From Amphritea sp. (GTDB lineage: Bacteria > Pseudomonadota > Gammaproteobacteria > Pseudomonadales > Balneatricaceae), in the NCBI GenBank assembly GCA_025800245.1, contig JAOXSA010000127.1, positions 1 to 36,080 on the forward strand: DNA of 36,080 nucleotides, in the 5' to 3' direction. The notes beneath the pieces were generated by a model. The model saw nothing but the letters and a program-made list of their open reading frames with translations, was not told the origin of the DNA and did no database searches. Positions 23,866 through 31,835 of this stretch are shown here, in pieces (position 1 is the first letter of the stretch; every line of letters begins with the position of its first letter). A program made the translations under genes and the position numbers.

Positions 23866-24103
23866 GTGGCGGGTGGCTGGAACGTCTCGCAAACGAGACT
23901 CGCTGGAACGGCTGGCAAGCCAGCCTTGCTGGAAAAGGCGGAGGCCGGTAGGGAATAATCCGTTTTGTAGCGAGGCACGCCCCCGTGCCGATTTTCAGGA
24001 AGGTGGTGAGTGGCTGGATCGTCACGCAAGCGTGACTCGCTGGAAAAAGAAAAGAGAGGGACGTGGCTCGTTGCTCGAACGCATTAAAGAGCAATGCTTG
24101 CTC
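23866..24103. repeat. Hairpin repeats with covarying stems
   Basis: Four hairpins share the frame (ctgga)-stem-CAAR-stem-actcgctgg with different stem sequences: GTCTCG/CGAGAC at 23884-23899, GGCTGG/CCAGCC at 23910-23925, GTCACG/CGTGAC at 24021-24036, and a variant GAGCAA/TTGCTC at 24089-24103. Stem sequence changes while pairing is preserved. The block around 23866-23908 is also a direct repeat of 24002-24044. Confidence 0.75.
23967..23991. repeat. REP-like palindromic unit 1
   Basis: A 25-base unit beginning GTAGCGAGGCACG and ending CGTGCCGA; GGCACG and CGTGCC pair. Related units occur at 24146-24170, 33593-33617 and, inverted, 33632-33656. It shares the flank TTTTCAGGAAGGTG with unit 2. 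Confidence 0.85.
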
Positions 24104-24145
24104 GTTGCTCGAAAAAGCGGAGCACGGTAGAGGTTGGATTGTTTT

Positions 24146-24170
24146 GTAGCGAGGCACGTCCTCGTGCCGA
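24146..24170. repeat. REP-like palindromic unit 2
   Basis: Same 25-base unit as 23967-23991 with two C-to-T changes, and identical to the left arm at 33593-33617. The 3' flank TTTTCAGGAAGGTG is shared with unit 1, showing that the two arose by local duplication. Confidence 0.85.
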
Positions 24171-24241
24171 TTTTCAGGAAGGTGAGATGAGTGGTGATAC
24201 TATCCCCCAGACGTGGTTAGCAGGATGTGACTCGAAAACCC

Positions 24242-24302
24242 GTAGGGTGCGTTACAACGCACCATTTTATTGGTGCAATACGCTGTCGCTATTGCACCCT
24301 AC
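24242..24302. repeat. 61-bp element with GTAGGGTGC inverted ends
   Basis: GTAGGGTGC (24242-24250) and GCACCCTAC (24294-24302) are perfect 9-bp inverted ends; internal GGTGC/GCACC words repeat the theme. It resembles the widespread intergenic GTAGGGTGCGTTA-type repeats of proteobacteria. No coding content. Confidence 0.65.
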
Positions 24303-24328
24303 AGATATTTGTTTGATGTATTCCAATC

Positions 24329-24357
24329 AAAAAACGCACCTCAAAGGGTGCGTTTTT
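24329..24357 (-). terminator. Rho-independent terminator downstream of narK2
   Basis: AAAACGCACC (24331-24340), 6-base loop and GGTGCGTTTT (24347-24356) are perfectly paired. Read on the minus strand the stem is followed by six T. It separates narK1-narK2 from narGHJI. The stem also works on the plus strand. Confidence 0.85.
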
Positions 24358-24374
24358 CATCTAGCCACTCGCAA

Positions 24375-24441
24375 GGCGCTTCAGCGCCGTCCCGCAAGGT
24401 GGGCTTTGCCCGCCGTTCGAGCGAGCAAAGCTGTGCTTTGC
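24375..24441. repeat. Hairpin repeat cluster 3' of narK2
   Basis: Three successive hairpins: GGCGC-ttca-GCGCC (24375-24388), GGTGGGC-ttt-GCCCGCC (24398-24414, one G-U pair) and GCAAAGC-tgt-GCTTTGC (24425-24441). The last matches the unit at 244-260 with one loop change, including flanks gcgag and ggtct. Confidence 0.75.
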
Positions 24442-24447
24442 GGTCTG

Positions 24448-24484
24448 GCTGAATTCAAAACCCTTAAGGGTTTTTGAATTCAGC
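24448..24484 (-). terminator. 37-bp palindrome centred on the narK2 stop codon
   Basis: GCTGAATTCAAAACCCTT (24448-24465) and the complementary arm 24466-24484 pair along 18 positions with a single extra base. The TAA of narK2 lies at the centre. It folds the last six codons and the stop into one stem, probably acting as a transcript-end or stability structure together with the terminator at 24329-24357. Confidence 0.7.
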
Positions 24485-26068
24485 TTTAGGGCTCAGGTAG
24501 TACCACCAGTTCAGCAGCAGACATACTGCGTAGAACACTGCGAAGCCGTACAGAGCCACTTCAGGCGTTGCCAGCTTGATCTGCTCACCGAAGATCTTAG
24601 GGATCAGGAAGGCGCCGTAAGCCGCTACCGCAGAAGTCCAGCCCAGTGCAGGACCTGCCTGCTCTTTCGGGAATACCATGGCGATAGTACGGAAAGTAGA
24701 GCCGTTACCGATACCAGTTGCTGCGAACAGCACCAGGAACAGGATCAGGAAAGGTACGAAGAACTCTTCCGGAGTTGCTGACTGGTAAGCCGCTTTCAGG
24801 AAGTAAGCTACACCCAGAGCACTGGCAATCATTACGATAGCAACGTACTGGGTTACTTTTGCACCACCAACCTTATCGGCCATCCAACCACCAATAGGAC
24901 GGATCAGAGCGCCGATGAATGGTCCCATCCACGCGTACATCAGGGCAGATGGACCGGATGCATTCACAGTATTGTGGGTCATCACACCGTCAACCATCAG
25001 GTGCTGGTAACCGAATACTACTTTGATCGCCAGAGCGAAACCGGCGGAGTAACCGATGAAGCTACCGAAGGTCATGGTGTAGATGATACTCATCACCCAG
25101 GTGTGCTTGTTTTCAAAGATCTTGAACTGACGTTGCAGGTTCGGCTTGATATCACCCGGTACCATTTTCATCAGCATAACGGTGCTGAACAGAATACCAG
25201 CGATGACAGGCCACTTAGCCCAGCCAGGTGCGCCCATGCCCAGCGGTGCAGGCAGGATTACATACAGACCACAGGCAGCGGTGAAGAAACCGATCAGCAA
25301 CAGACCGGAGATTTTGCCCATCGCGCCAACAGGAGAACCGATATCCGGAGATACGGCATCGGTACGGATGTTGTTCATACCGAACCAGCCAGCGATGGCC
25401 AGCGGCACCAGCAGTACCAGCCAGATGAAACCGGCGTTGTGGATATAGGTCTCAGAACCTGCAGGGATCTTACCGATCAGGGTACCGGAGGTGTTCTCCA
25501 GAATCATTGGAGTACCGCCGAAGATACCGAAGGTCATCACCAGTGGTACCAGGATCTGCATGGTGGTTACACCGGCATTACCCAGACCTGCGTTCAGACC
25601 CAGCGCCAGACCCTGCTGACGTTTCGGGAAGAAGAAGCTGATGTTGGACATGGAGGAGGCGAAGTTACCGCCACCAATACCGGACAGGAATGCCAGAATC
25701 TGGAATACCCACAGCGGTGTATCCTTGTCCTGCAGTGCGAAGCCGGCACCAGCGGCAGGCAGCATCAGCAGGGCAGTAGTGAAGAAGATAGTGTTTCGGC
25801 CACCGGCGATGCGGATAAAGAAACTACTGGGGATACGCAGAGTCGCCCCGGTCAGACCGGCGATACCCGCCAGTGTAAAGAGTTCAGCTTTCGCAAAAGG
25901 GAATCCCAGGTTCAGCATCTGAACCGTGATGATGCCCCAGTAAAGCCATACTGCGAAGCCGCACAACAGACTGGGGATGGAGATCCACAGGTTGCGGTTC
26001 GCAACGCTTTTGCCTTTGGACTCCCAGAATTTGGAGTCCTCGACATCCCATACTTTAATATCAGACAT
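24464..26068 (-). CDS. narK2: Nitrate/nitrite antiporter, NarK2 type (MFS)
   Basis: A 534-residue major facilitator protein with about twelve membrane segments and a long insert loop typical of the NarK/NarK2 (NNP type II) group. Two nitrate signature regions are visible: GIGGGNFASSMSNISFFFP near residues 143-161 and GIGNGSTFRTIAMVFP near residue 455. It exchanges cytoplasmic nitrite for external nitrate. AGAGGAAAAAAAC gives a good ribosome site for ATG 26068. It follows narK1 by 100 bases on the same strand, so the two are probably co-transcribed from the narK1 promoter. Its stop codon is embedded in a long palindrome. Longer than E. coli NarK (463) mainly because of extra loop sequence in the middle. 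Confidence 0.93.
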   Translation of the reverse strand: MSDIKVWDVEDSKFWESKGKSVANRNLWISIPSLLCGFAVWLYWGIITVQMLNLGFPFAKAELFTLAGIAGLTGATLRIPSSFFIRIAGGRNTIFFTTALLMLPAAGAGFALQDKDTPLWVFQILAFLSGIGGGNFASSMSNISFFFPKRQQGLALGLNAGLGNAGVTTMQILVPLVMTFGIFGGTPMILENTSGTLIGKIPAGSETYIHNAGFIWLVLLVPLAIAGWFGMNNIRTDAVSPDIGSPVGAMGKISGLLLIGFFTAACGLYVILPAPLGMGAPGWAKWPVIAGILFSTVMLMKMVPGDIKPNLQRQFKIFENKHTWVMSIIYTMTFGSFIGYSAGFALAIKVVFGYQHLMVDGVMTHNTVNASGPSALMYAWMGPFIGALIRPIGGWMADKVGGAKVTQYVAIVMIASALGVAYFLKAAYQSATPEEFFVPFLILFLVLFAATGIGNGSTFRTIAMVFPKEQAGPALGWTSAVAAYGAFLIPKIFGEQIKLATPEVALYGFAVFYAVCLLLNWWYYLSPKAEFKNP

Positions 26069-26168
26069 GTTTTTTTCCTCTGACTAACGTGGCTGCAGGC
26101 GTTGCCATTACAGGTCACGGCATGCTTTTTGATATAACCGAATTGCCAACATCCCGGCGTGCCGGTGG

Positions 26169-27470
26169 TCAGCCTTCCCGTACATTCGGGTTATGCTTCA
26201 AAAAGTTGTTCCGGATCGCGTCCTGCAGGCGTCTGCGACGGTCTTCCACGGACATGCCGTAGTACATGGCGAACATACAGACCGCCAAAAGACCGTACAG
26301 CAGCATGAAGCAGGAGCTGCGAATCCCCAGAATATCGGCCACCAGGCCGAAACAGATCGGCAGAATAAATCCACCGATCGCGCCAAGTACCCCGACTGCG
26401 CCGCCTACTACGCCCATCCTGTCGGGGTAGTAGTCATATACAGTGCGGAATACGCTGGCTTTCCCAAATCCCATTGCGATGCCCATCACCATCACCAAAA
26501 CAGTAAACAGCCAGACCGGCATCTCCAGCAGGAAAGTAATCTCCCGATTGATGCCATGAACGGTCATAGTGGTAGGCGGATAGGAAAGGAAAAACAGGCA
26601 CACTAGGCAGACCCAGAACACCGTCCAACTCACCCGGCGGGCACCGATCCGGTCGGAGCACCAGCCGCCGATAATGCGGGTCAGGGCACCGGGAACGGTG
26701 AATAGCAGGGTAAGGAAGGAGGCGCTCTTAAGGTCGAGCCCATAGTGTTCTACGTAGTAATCCGGCAGCCAGAGGGCTAACGCCACATAGCCGCCGAAAA
26801 CGAAAAAGTAATACAGCCCGAAGCGCCAGACCCGCAGATCAAGTAACGGGGTCAGTTGCTGCTTCAGAGTAGGCATCGGCAGCGGCTTGCTGGTATTGGC
26901 ACGACGGGGATCGTCCTGTGTCAGGAGCCAGAATACCAGTGCCAGGGTGATCAGGATAAAGGCGTAGACGGTCGGTGCCATGCGCCAGCCGTAAGCAATG
27001 ATAATCAGTGGGGCGATCAGGTTGGTGATCGCGGCACCGAGGTTGCCGGCACCGAAGATACCCATCGCCAGCCCCTGGCTGTCGCGGGATGCCCAGGAAG
27101 ATACGTAGTGAATGCCAAGGGCAAAACTGCTGCCGACCAGGCCGACGCCGAGACCGGCGATAACGTATTGCCAGTATGTCTCAGCAACAGAGAGAAGATA
27201 AAGGGGGATGCTGACAACGAAAACCAGGATCAGCATTAAACGGCGACCACCCCAGCGCTCTGCCATAATACCCATGGGCAGGCGTGCCAGCGCGCCGGTC
27301 AGGATTGGTGCTGCAACCAGAATCCCGAACTGGGTTTCGCTCAGCTGTAGCTCTTCTTTGATCTGTACGCCAATCACGGATACCAGCGTCCACGCAGCAA
27401 AGCAGCCTGCAAAAAGCAGGGTGCTCATAATCAGCGCTGATATCTGTTGTTGATTGTCGTTGCTATACAT
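26169..27470 (-). CDS. narK1: Nitrate transporter, NarK1 type (MFS, probable proton symporter)
   Basis: A 433-residue major facilitator protein of the NarK1 (NNP type I) group, thought to bring in nitrate with protons and so start nitrate respiration before nitrite builds up. Twelve membrane segments are evident; signature-like regions are AMGIFGAGNLGAAITN near residues 136-151 and GFGKASVFRTVYDYYPD near residue 337. A basic C-terminal tail (DRRRRLQDAIRNNFLKH) faces the cytoplasm. The start at ATG 27470 is the first in-frame ATG but has no clear ribosome site; it lies in the third of three 13-bp tandem copies of the start region. First gene of the narK1-narK2 unit, divergent from narXL. Confidence 0.92.
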   Translation of the reverse strand: MYSNDNQQQISALIMSTLLFAGCFAAWTLVSVIGVQIKEELQLSETQFGILVAAPILTGALARLPMGIMAERWGGRRLMLILVFVVSIPLYLLSVAETYWQYVIAGLGVGLVGSSFALGIHYVSSWASRDSQGLAMGIFGAGNLGAAITNLIAPLIIIAYGWRMAPTVYAFILITLALVFWLLTQDDPRRANTSKPLPMPTLKQQLTPLLDLRVWRFGLYYFFVFGGYVALALWLPDYYVEHYGLDLKSASFLTLLFTVPGALTRIIGGWCSDRIGARRVSWTVFWVCLVCLFFLSYPPTTMTVHGINREITFLLEMPVWLFTVLVMVMGIAMGFGKASVFRTVYDYYPDRMGVVGGAVGVLGAIGGFILPICFGLVADILGIRSSCFMLLYGLLAVCMFAMYYGMSVEDRRRRLQDAIRNNFLKHNPNVREG

Positions 27471-27500
27471 AAGGGCTATACATAGTGGCTATACATAAAG
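27462..27500. repeat. Three tandem 13-bp repeats carrying the narK1 start codon
   Basis: The plus strand reads GCTATACATAAGG, GCTATACATAGTG, GCTATACATAAAG. On the minus strand each copy contains ATGTATAGC, so the narK1 ATG (27470) is preceded by two identical ATGs at 27483 and 27496. Those open six-codon frames (MYSPYV and MYSHYV) ending in TAG. Confidence 0.92.
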
Positions 27501-27527
27501 GGCACTACAAAAGTGATCCCGGTTGAT

Positions 27528-27629
27528 AGTCGTCAACTTAATGCCGCAACGCGGATTAATTATTGATCGAAATCAAGATGTAACTGTCTGATTTGATAGC
27601 AGAATTAGCGCAGTACCACCTTGGAGGTA
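27528..27629 (-). promoter_or_regulatory. narK1 promoter: NarL 7-2-7 site, perfect FNR/DNR box and -10
   Basis: The box TTGAT-CGAA-ATCAA (27563-27576) fits the consensus perfectly. With its centre at -41.5, TAAGTT (27535-27540, minus strand) falls at -12 to -7 and transcription would begin near 27528. TACCACC-TT-GGAGGTA (27614-27629) is a NarL-like 7-2-7 pair centred exactly 52 bp further upstream. The narXL start lies 180 bases away on the other side, so the same sites could also act on narX. Confidence 0.83.
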
Positions 27630-27806
27630 CTCCCTATTAACTTTGTAACTGGCTGTTTTTACAGGTAATTTCTGAATTGTTTTTGAGACAGGATTAAGCG
27701 AGCAGGCTGAATCAGTTCTTTGTGAGTACACCCGGGCAAACCGGGGACAGTACGCTGAGAAGTGCGGTAAATTTGTTTTGTCCGAATCCGGGAAGCCGTT
27801 GGTAGT

Positions 27807-29639
27807 ATGAATTTCTTTAAGCATTCCATTATTGCCCGACTGGGCGCAGCCATGCTGGCAATCAGTATGATGGCGCTGATCGGGATGATCAGCTCGGTGA
27901 TTGTCGCGGAGAGTACCCAGGGTGATGCGGCCGGTATTAACCTGGCAGGTTCGCTACGGATGATGTCCTACCGCATCATTTCAGAAACCCAGTTGCATGA
28001 AGATGAAGCATCCGAAGTCTCCCTGATGCGGGTTAAGCAATCGATCGAGGAGTTCGACCGTCGCCTGCGCAGTCCGGTGCTGGCCAATGTTATGCCCGGC
28101 GATGATGATCATGAGCTGACCCAGCAGTACAACAAGATTATGCAGAAGTGGCAGAAAGATCTGTCTCCGGCATTGCTGGTCGCGGTAGAGGCTGGGCCTG
28201 CCGGTTATGCCGAATACGTTGATCAGGTTGAACAGTACGTACCGGAGATCGATCAGATGGTATTGCTGCTGGAACGCAGTACCGAGTCGAAGATCAAGTT
28301 GCTTAGTCTGGTGCAGGGTATCAGCCTGTTCATGACTGTACTGATCATCTTTATTGCCCTCTACGATATAAAGAGCAACGTCACCGAGCCGCTGGGCCAG
28401 TTGTTACAGATGGCCAAGGATGCCGGGCAGGGTAAGCTGGATTCCCGGGTCTATTTTGAAAGCGAGGATGAACTGGGGGTGCTGGCATCGACCTTTAACC
28501 AGATGGCAGAGGAACTGTCGAAAATATACGCCGATCTGGAAAACCGGGTGCAGCGCAAGACCTCTGAACTGCGAAACAGTAATGAATCGTTGCAATTGTT
28601 GTATCAGGCGACCAAACGCTTTAATCGCGATGAAGATATCTGCCACCGACTGATGCCGGTCCTGAAACATCTGGAAGCGGTCACGCCGGTGGGGCCGATC
28701 AGCGTTACCCTGTCTGAGCCTAACCAGGATCGGAACTACCGCCAGCTGACGACCCAACGGCTGGAGCGGCCGGTGGACTGCGGAGATCAGAGCTGTAACG
28801 ACTGTCTGGTGAACCGGATGGATACCCGTGATCACGAGACCATCACCCGTCCGATAAAAACTCGCGAAGCGTTCTTTGGTGAGATGAGCCTGCAGTATCA
28901 GGCCGATAATCCGCCCACCGATGATCAGATTCAGCTGATCGAAACCATCATTGAAAACCTCGGTACAGTGCTGTCACTGGAGCTGAAAGCGGAGCGTGAG
29001 CAACAGATGTCGTTGCTGGAGGAACGGGCAGTCATTGCCCGGGAGTTACACGACTCACTGGCCCAGTCACTGTCTTATCTGAAAATGCAGGTAACCCGTC
29101 TGCAGTTGCTACGCAAAAAAGAGGCCGAGGAAGAGCAGATCGATGATGTGGTGGGCGAGCTGAAAGAGGGGCTTAATAATGCTTACCGTCAGTTACGTGA
29201 ACTGCTGACCACCTTCCGGCTGACGCTGGATCAGCCAGGGTTATATCCGGCGTTGGAAAAAACCGTGGCCGAATTTTCAGACCGACTGGGTTTCCCGGTC
29301 CAACTGGCCTACGGTATTACTCATCAGACTCTGTCGCCCAATGAAGAGATTCATGTATTGCAGTTAGTCCGTGAGGCACTGGCGAATGTGGTTAAGCATG
29401 CCCAGGCCAGTGATGTATCGGTGAATCTGAAGCAACAAAACGGCACGGTTGAAGTCAGAATTGAAGATAACGGTAAAGGCATTCCGGATAATCAGGATAT
29501 GACTAACCACTACGGACTGGTGATTATGCGCGACCGTGCAACCACACTGGGTGGACACTTGCAGGTATTCAATCGGGATGATTGCGGCGTCTGCGTACAG
29601 ATGACCTTCCGCCCGAAAGTTAAACATAACGGAGAGTAA
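27807..29639 (+). CDS. narX: Nitrate/nitrite sensor histidine kinase
   Basis: A 610-residue inner-membrane sensor. Membrane helices lie at about 10-33 and 168-188. The periplasmic P-box that binds nitrate is visible right after the first helix ([15 protein letters not shown], 43-57). After a HAMP domain (about 188-240) and coiled linker comes a cysteine-bearing central module (CGDQSCNDC near 330). The HisKA_3 dimerisation region holds the phosphorylated His at H415 in [11 protein letters not shown], and the HATPase domain shows NVVKHA and EDNGKGIPD. It autophosphorylates in response to nitrate or nitrite and passes phosphate to NarL. The weak ribosome site suggests low expression. Divergent from narK1; narL follows by 7 bases. 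Confidence 0.94.
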   Translation: MNFFKHSIIARLGAAMLAISMMALIGMISSVIVAESTQGDAAGINLAGSLRMMSYRIISETQLHEDEASEVSLMRVKQSIEEFDRRLRSPVLANVMPGDDDHELTQQYNKIMQKWQKDLSPALLVAVEAGPAGYAEYVDQVEQYVPEIDQMVLLLERSTESKIKLLSLVQGISLFMTVLIIFIALYDIKSNVTEPLGQLLQMAKDAGQGKLDSRVYFESEDELGVLASTFNQMAEELSKIYADLENRVQRKTSELRNSNESLQLLYQATKRFNRDEDICHRLMPVLKHLEAVTPVGPISVTLSEPNQDRNYRQLTTQRLERPVDCGDQSCNDCLVNRMDTRDHETITRPIKTREAFFGEMSLQYQADNPPTDDQIQLIETIIENLGTVLSLELKAEREQQMSLLEERAVIARELHDSLAQSLSYLKMQVTRLQLLRKKEAEEEQIDDVVGELKEGLNNAYRQLRELLTTFRLTLDQPGLYPALEKTVAEFSDRLGFPVQLAYGITHQTLSPNEEIHVLQLVREALANVVKHAQASDVSVNLKQQNGTVEVRIEDNGKGIPDNQDMTNHYGLVIMRDRATTLGGHLQVFNRDDCGVCVQMTFRPKVKHNGE

Positions 29640-29646
29640 ACAGACC

Positions 29647-30300
29647 ATGAATGATGAAGTAGCCACCGCATCGGTATTGTTGATTGATGATCATCCACTG
29701 CTCCGTAAAGGGGTGAAACAACTGATCGATCTTGAAGATGATCTGACGGTGATCGCCGAAGCCAGTAATGCTGAGGATGGTGTCCGTGAAGCGGTGGAGC
29801 ATGCGCCGGACCTGATTCTGCTGGATCTTAATATGCCGGAAATTAATGGTCTGGAAACTCTGAAGATGCTTCGCGAAGCCGATGTCAGTTCCCGGATTGT
29901 GGTGTTCACCGTGTCAGATAATGAAGAAGATGTGGTAGCGGCTTTACGCGCTGGCGCAGACGGTTATCTGCTCAAGGATATGGAGCCGGAAGAGTTACTG
30001 AGTAATCTGCATCAGGCGGCGTTGGGTAAAATGGTGATCAGTGATCGTCTGACCGCGTTGTTGGCTCAGGCTCTGCAGTCAGGGCGCACCGCAAAGTCCT
30101 CTGATATCAATAGTCTGACCCCGCGGGAGCGACAGATAATCAAACTGATCGCAGCCGGACTGCCGAATAAACTGATCGCCCGTAAACTCAGCATTACCGA
30201 AGGCACGGTCAAAGTGCACGTGAAGCACCTGCTGAAAAAGCTGCATCTGCGTTCGCGGGTAGAAGTGGCTGTCTGGGCGGTGCAGGAAGGGCTATCTTAG
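29647..30300 (+). CDS. narL: Nitrate/nitrite response regulator
   Basis: A 217-residue response regulator with an N-terminal receiver (acidic pocket D14/D15, phospho-acceptor D60 in LLDLNMP, K109-type lysine in [10 protein letters not shown]) and a C-terminal LuxR-type helix-turn-helix ([25 protein letters not shown]). Phosphorylated NarL binds TACYYMT heptamers in 7-2-7 pairs; such pairs lie before both narK1 and narG in this window. It starts 7 bases after narX and is clearly co-expressed. No terminator is evident before the downstream toxin-antitoxin pair. Confidence 0.95.
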   Translation: MNDEVATASVLLIDDHPLLRKGVKQLIDLEDDLTVIAEASNAEDGVREAVEHAPDLILLDLNMPEINGLETLKMLREADVSSRIVVFTVSDNEEDVVAALRAGADGYLLKDMEPEELLSNLHQAALGKMVISDRLTALLAQALQSGRTAKSSDINSLTPRERQIIKLIAAGLPNKLIARKLSITEGTVKVHVKHLLKKLHLRSRVEVAVWAVQEGLS

Positions 30301-30368
30301 CAGGCTGTGTGTTTTTGCTTTCCAGGTAAAGCTCGCTAAAAAGTTACGTTTTTAAAGTCATATTTTGA

Positions 30369-30390
30369 GTGATACTATAGTGATACTTAT
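30369..30390 (+). promoter_or_regulatory. Direct repeat promoter/operator of the toxin-antitoxin operon
   Basis: AGTGATACTAT is followed by AGTGATACTTAT, an 11-base-spaced direct repeat about one helical turn apart, ending 15 bases before the antitoxin ATG. Such repeats in Phd/YefM operons usually overlap the promoter and bind the antitoxin for autorepression. Confidence 0.55.
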
Positions 30391-30405
30391 GTGCTGGGTG
30401 ACTTT

Positions 30406-30663
30406 ATGAGAATAGAACTGGTTACAACACTGAAACGACAGGCAACTAAGTTGTTGGCAGATCTCCGTGAGACGAAAGAACCGATTCTGATCACTGAACA
30501 TGGTCAGCCTTCAGCGTACTTGCTGGATGTAGCAGATTATGAGTTGATGGTGGAACGCATGAAAATTCTGGAAGGGATTGCCAGAGGAGAACAGGCTGTA
30601 CGTGACGGTCAGACCCTGAACATGGAGCAAGCTCAGGATAAAATGGCGAAATGGCTGAAATAG
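30406..30663 (+). CDS. Phd/YefM family antitoxin
   Basis: An 85-residue antitoxin starting at ATG 30406 (MRIELVTTLKRQATKLL), with GGGTGA nearby; an in-frame GTG at 30391 is less likely. The Phd/YefM pattern is clear in the first 60 residues: a helix ending in LLADLRETKEPILITEHGQPSAYLLDVADYE. This part makes the DNA-binding dimer; the C-terminal tail (residues 50-85) is expected to wrap the toxin. Its stop overlaps the toxin start by 13 bases, which couples their translation. A direct-repeat operator precedes it. Confidence 0.88.
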   Translation: MRIELVTTLKRQATKLLADLRETKEPILITEHGQPSAYLLDVADYELMVERMKILEGIARGEQAVRDGQTLNMEQAQDKMAKWLK

Positions 30664-30959
30664 TCTGGACAGAACCTGCGTTGAACAATCTTGAAGAGCT
30701 TGCGGAGTACATTGCCATCAGTAACCCGAAAGCAGCAAAAAGGCTTGTTGCCAACGTTTTTGAAAAGATCCAACGGCTGACATTGTTTCCAGAATCAGGG
30801 CGTATTCCTGAAGAGATCAATACCTTTAACTATCGTGAGATTGTGGTGAATCCCTGCCGTATTTTTTATAAGTATGAGGGGGATTCGGTGTATATTCTTC
30901 ACATTATTCGTCAGGAAAGAGATTTGAAGCGGTATCTGCTTGGCGTACATCCTGATTAA
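30651..30959 (+). CDS. RelE/ParE superfamily toxin
   Basis: A 102-residue toxin with the RelE/ParE fold pattern: N-terminal strand (EIVWTEPALNNLEELAEYIA), two helices, then C-terminal strands (NYREIVVNPCRIFYKYEGDSVYILHIIRQERDL). The helix-hairpin lead (PALNNLEELAEYIAISNPKAAKRL) is closer to ParE (gyrase poison) than to the RelE ribosome-dependent nuclease, but the target cannot be settled by eye. The gene overlaps the antitoxin by 13 bases and ends 33 bases before the next gene. Intact in length and motifs. Confidence 0.85.
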   Translation: MAEIVWTEPALNNLEELAEYIAISNPKAAKRLVANVFEKIQRLTLFPESGRIPEEINTFNYREIVVNPCRIFYKYEGDSVYILHIIRQERDLKRYLLGVHPD

Positions 30960-30992
30960 ATCGTTGAATACCTCCCTCCAGGAAACTGCACT

Positions 30993-31715
30993 ATGTCCCG
31001 ACTTTTTGAAGAAATTGATAGCCAGTCCGGCCCGCTGGGTCTGATCTCTCTGCGCCGACGCCGTATGCCAGCTCTGGGGGATCGGGATATCTATGAGGTG
31101 AAACTCAACGAAGAGTTTCTGATGTCCAGTCTGTTTGTCGATGCTGAAGAAGCGCTGTCTGATCTGGGCCTGGCGGCAGTTGAAGGGGATAGTCTCAGTG
31201 TTGTCGTCGGTGGACTGGGGTTGGGTTATACCGCTGTTGCGGCCCTGAAAGATCAGCGTATTGATGAATTGCTGGTGGTGGATGCCATCGAAACGGTAAT
31301 CGAGTGGCATCAGAAAGAGCTGGTGCCTCTGGGTAAAGCGCTGAATGCTGATTCCCGCAACCGCTATGTACACGGCAGCTTCTTCGATCTCGCGACAGCA
31401 CCGGAAACCGGCTTTGATCCTGATGCGCCGGGGAAGAAGTTTGACGCCATTCTTCTGGATATCGATCACTCGCCAACCGAATACCTTAACTCAGCCAATG
31501 CCAGTTTCTATAGCACTGAGAATCTGTCATTAATGGCACAGCAGCTTAAGTCCGGAGGTGTATTTGCAATGTGGTCGCAGAACCTGCCGGAACCGGAGTT
31601 TGAAGCCCTGCTGAAAACGGTATTTGCCGATGTGCAGTCGCACATTATCTCTTTTCAGAATCCCTTCCAGAGCAGTGAGTCGACCAATTCGGTGTACGTC
31701 TGTATTAAGGGTTAA
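30993..31715 (+). CDS. Spermidine synthase-like (PABS-fold) protein
   Basis: A 240-residue protein with a Rossmann-type core of the polyamine synthase group: a short N-terminal strand domain (GLISLRRRRMPALGDRDIYEVKL), the nucleotide-binding loop VVVGGLGLGYTAVAAL near residues 69-84, an acidic strand end LVVDAIETVIEWHQ, and FDAILLDIDHSP near residues 153-164, where the polyamine synthases have their catalytic Asp. Bacterial genes of this type are often not true spermidine synthases. CCAGGAAAC stands before the ATG. It follows the toxin gene by 33 bases but its function is unrelated as far as can be seen. Confidence 0.7.
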   Translation: MSRLFEEIDSQSGPLGLISLRRRRMPALGDRDIYEVKLNEEFLMSSLFVDAEEALSDLGLAAVEGDSLSVVVGGLGLGYTAVAALKDQRIDELLVVDAIETVIEWHQKELVPLGKALNADSRNRYVHGSFFDLATAPETGFDPDAPGKKFDAILLDIDHSPTEYLNSANASFYSTENLSLMAQQLKSGGVFAMWSQNLPEPEFEALLKTVFADVQSHIISFQNPFQSSESTNSVYVCIKG

Positions 31716-31835
31716 TCCTTCCGGGGCTGAAGCTCTTGACTGAACCTCTGTCTTTATCTGGCCTTAAAATTGCTGTTAGTTCTCCCTGAGAAATAAAATC
31801 ACCTGCTCCGGGCAGGGTAAGTCTTAGGGAAAGCT

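Larger units (their letters stand above)
23475..24463. other. 989-bp narK2-narG intergenic region with promoter and repeats
   Basis: No gene is supported. From the narG side it holds a 163-base leader, the narG promoter, then two tandemly arranged repeat blocks (about 23866-24003 and 24002-24184) each with covarying hairpins and a REP unit, a 61-bp GTAGGGTGC-bounded element, a terminator, and a further hairpin cluster next to the narK2 stop. Short open frames here have no ribosome sites and change with the repeats. Confidence 0.75.

Noticed and set aside
24974-26083. 369-codon open frame on the plus strand
   Set aside because: It is antisense to narK2, with Gln/His/Thr-rich low-complexity product and no recognisable domain.
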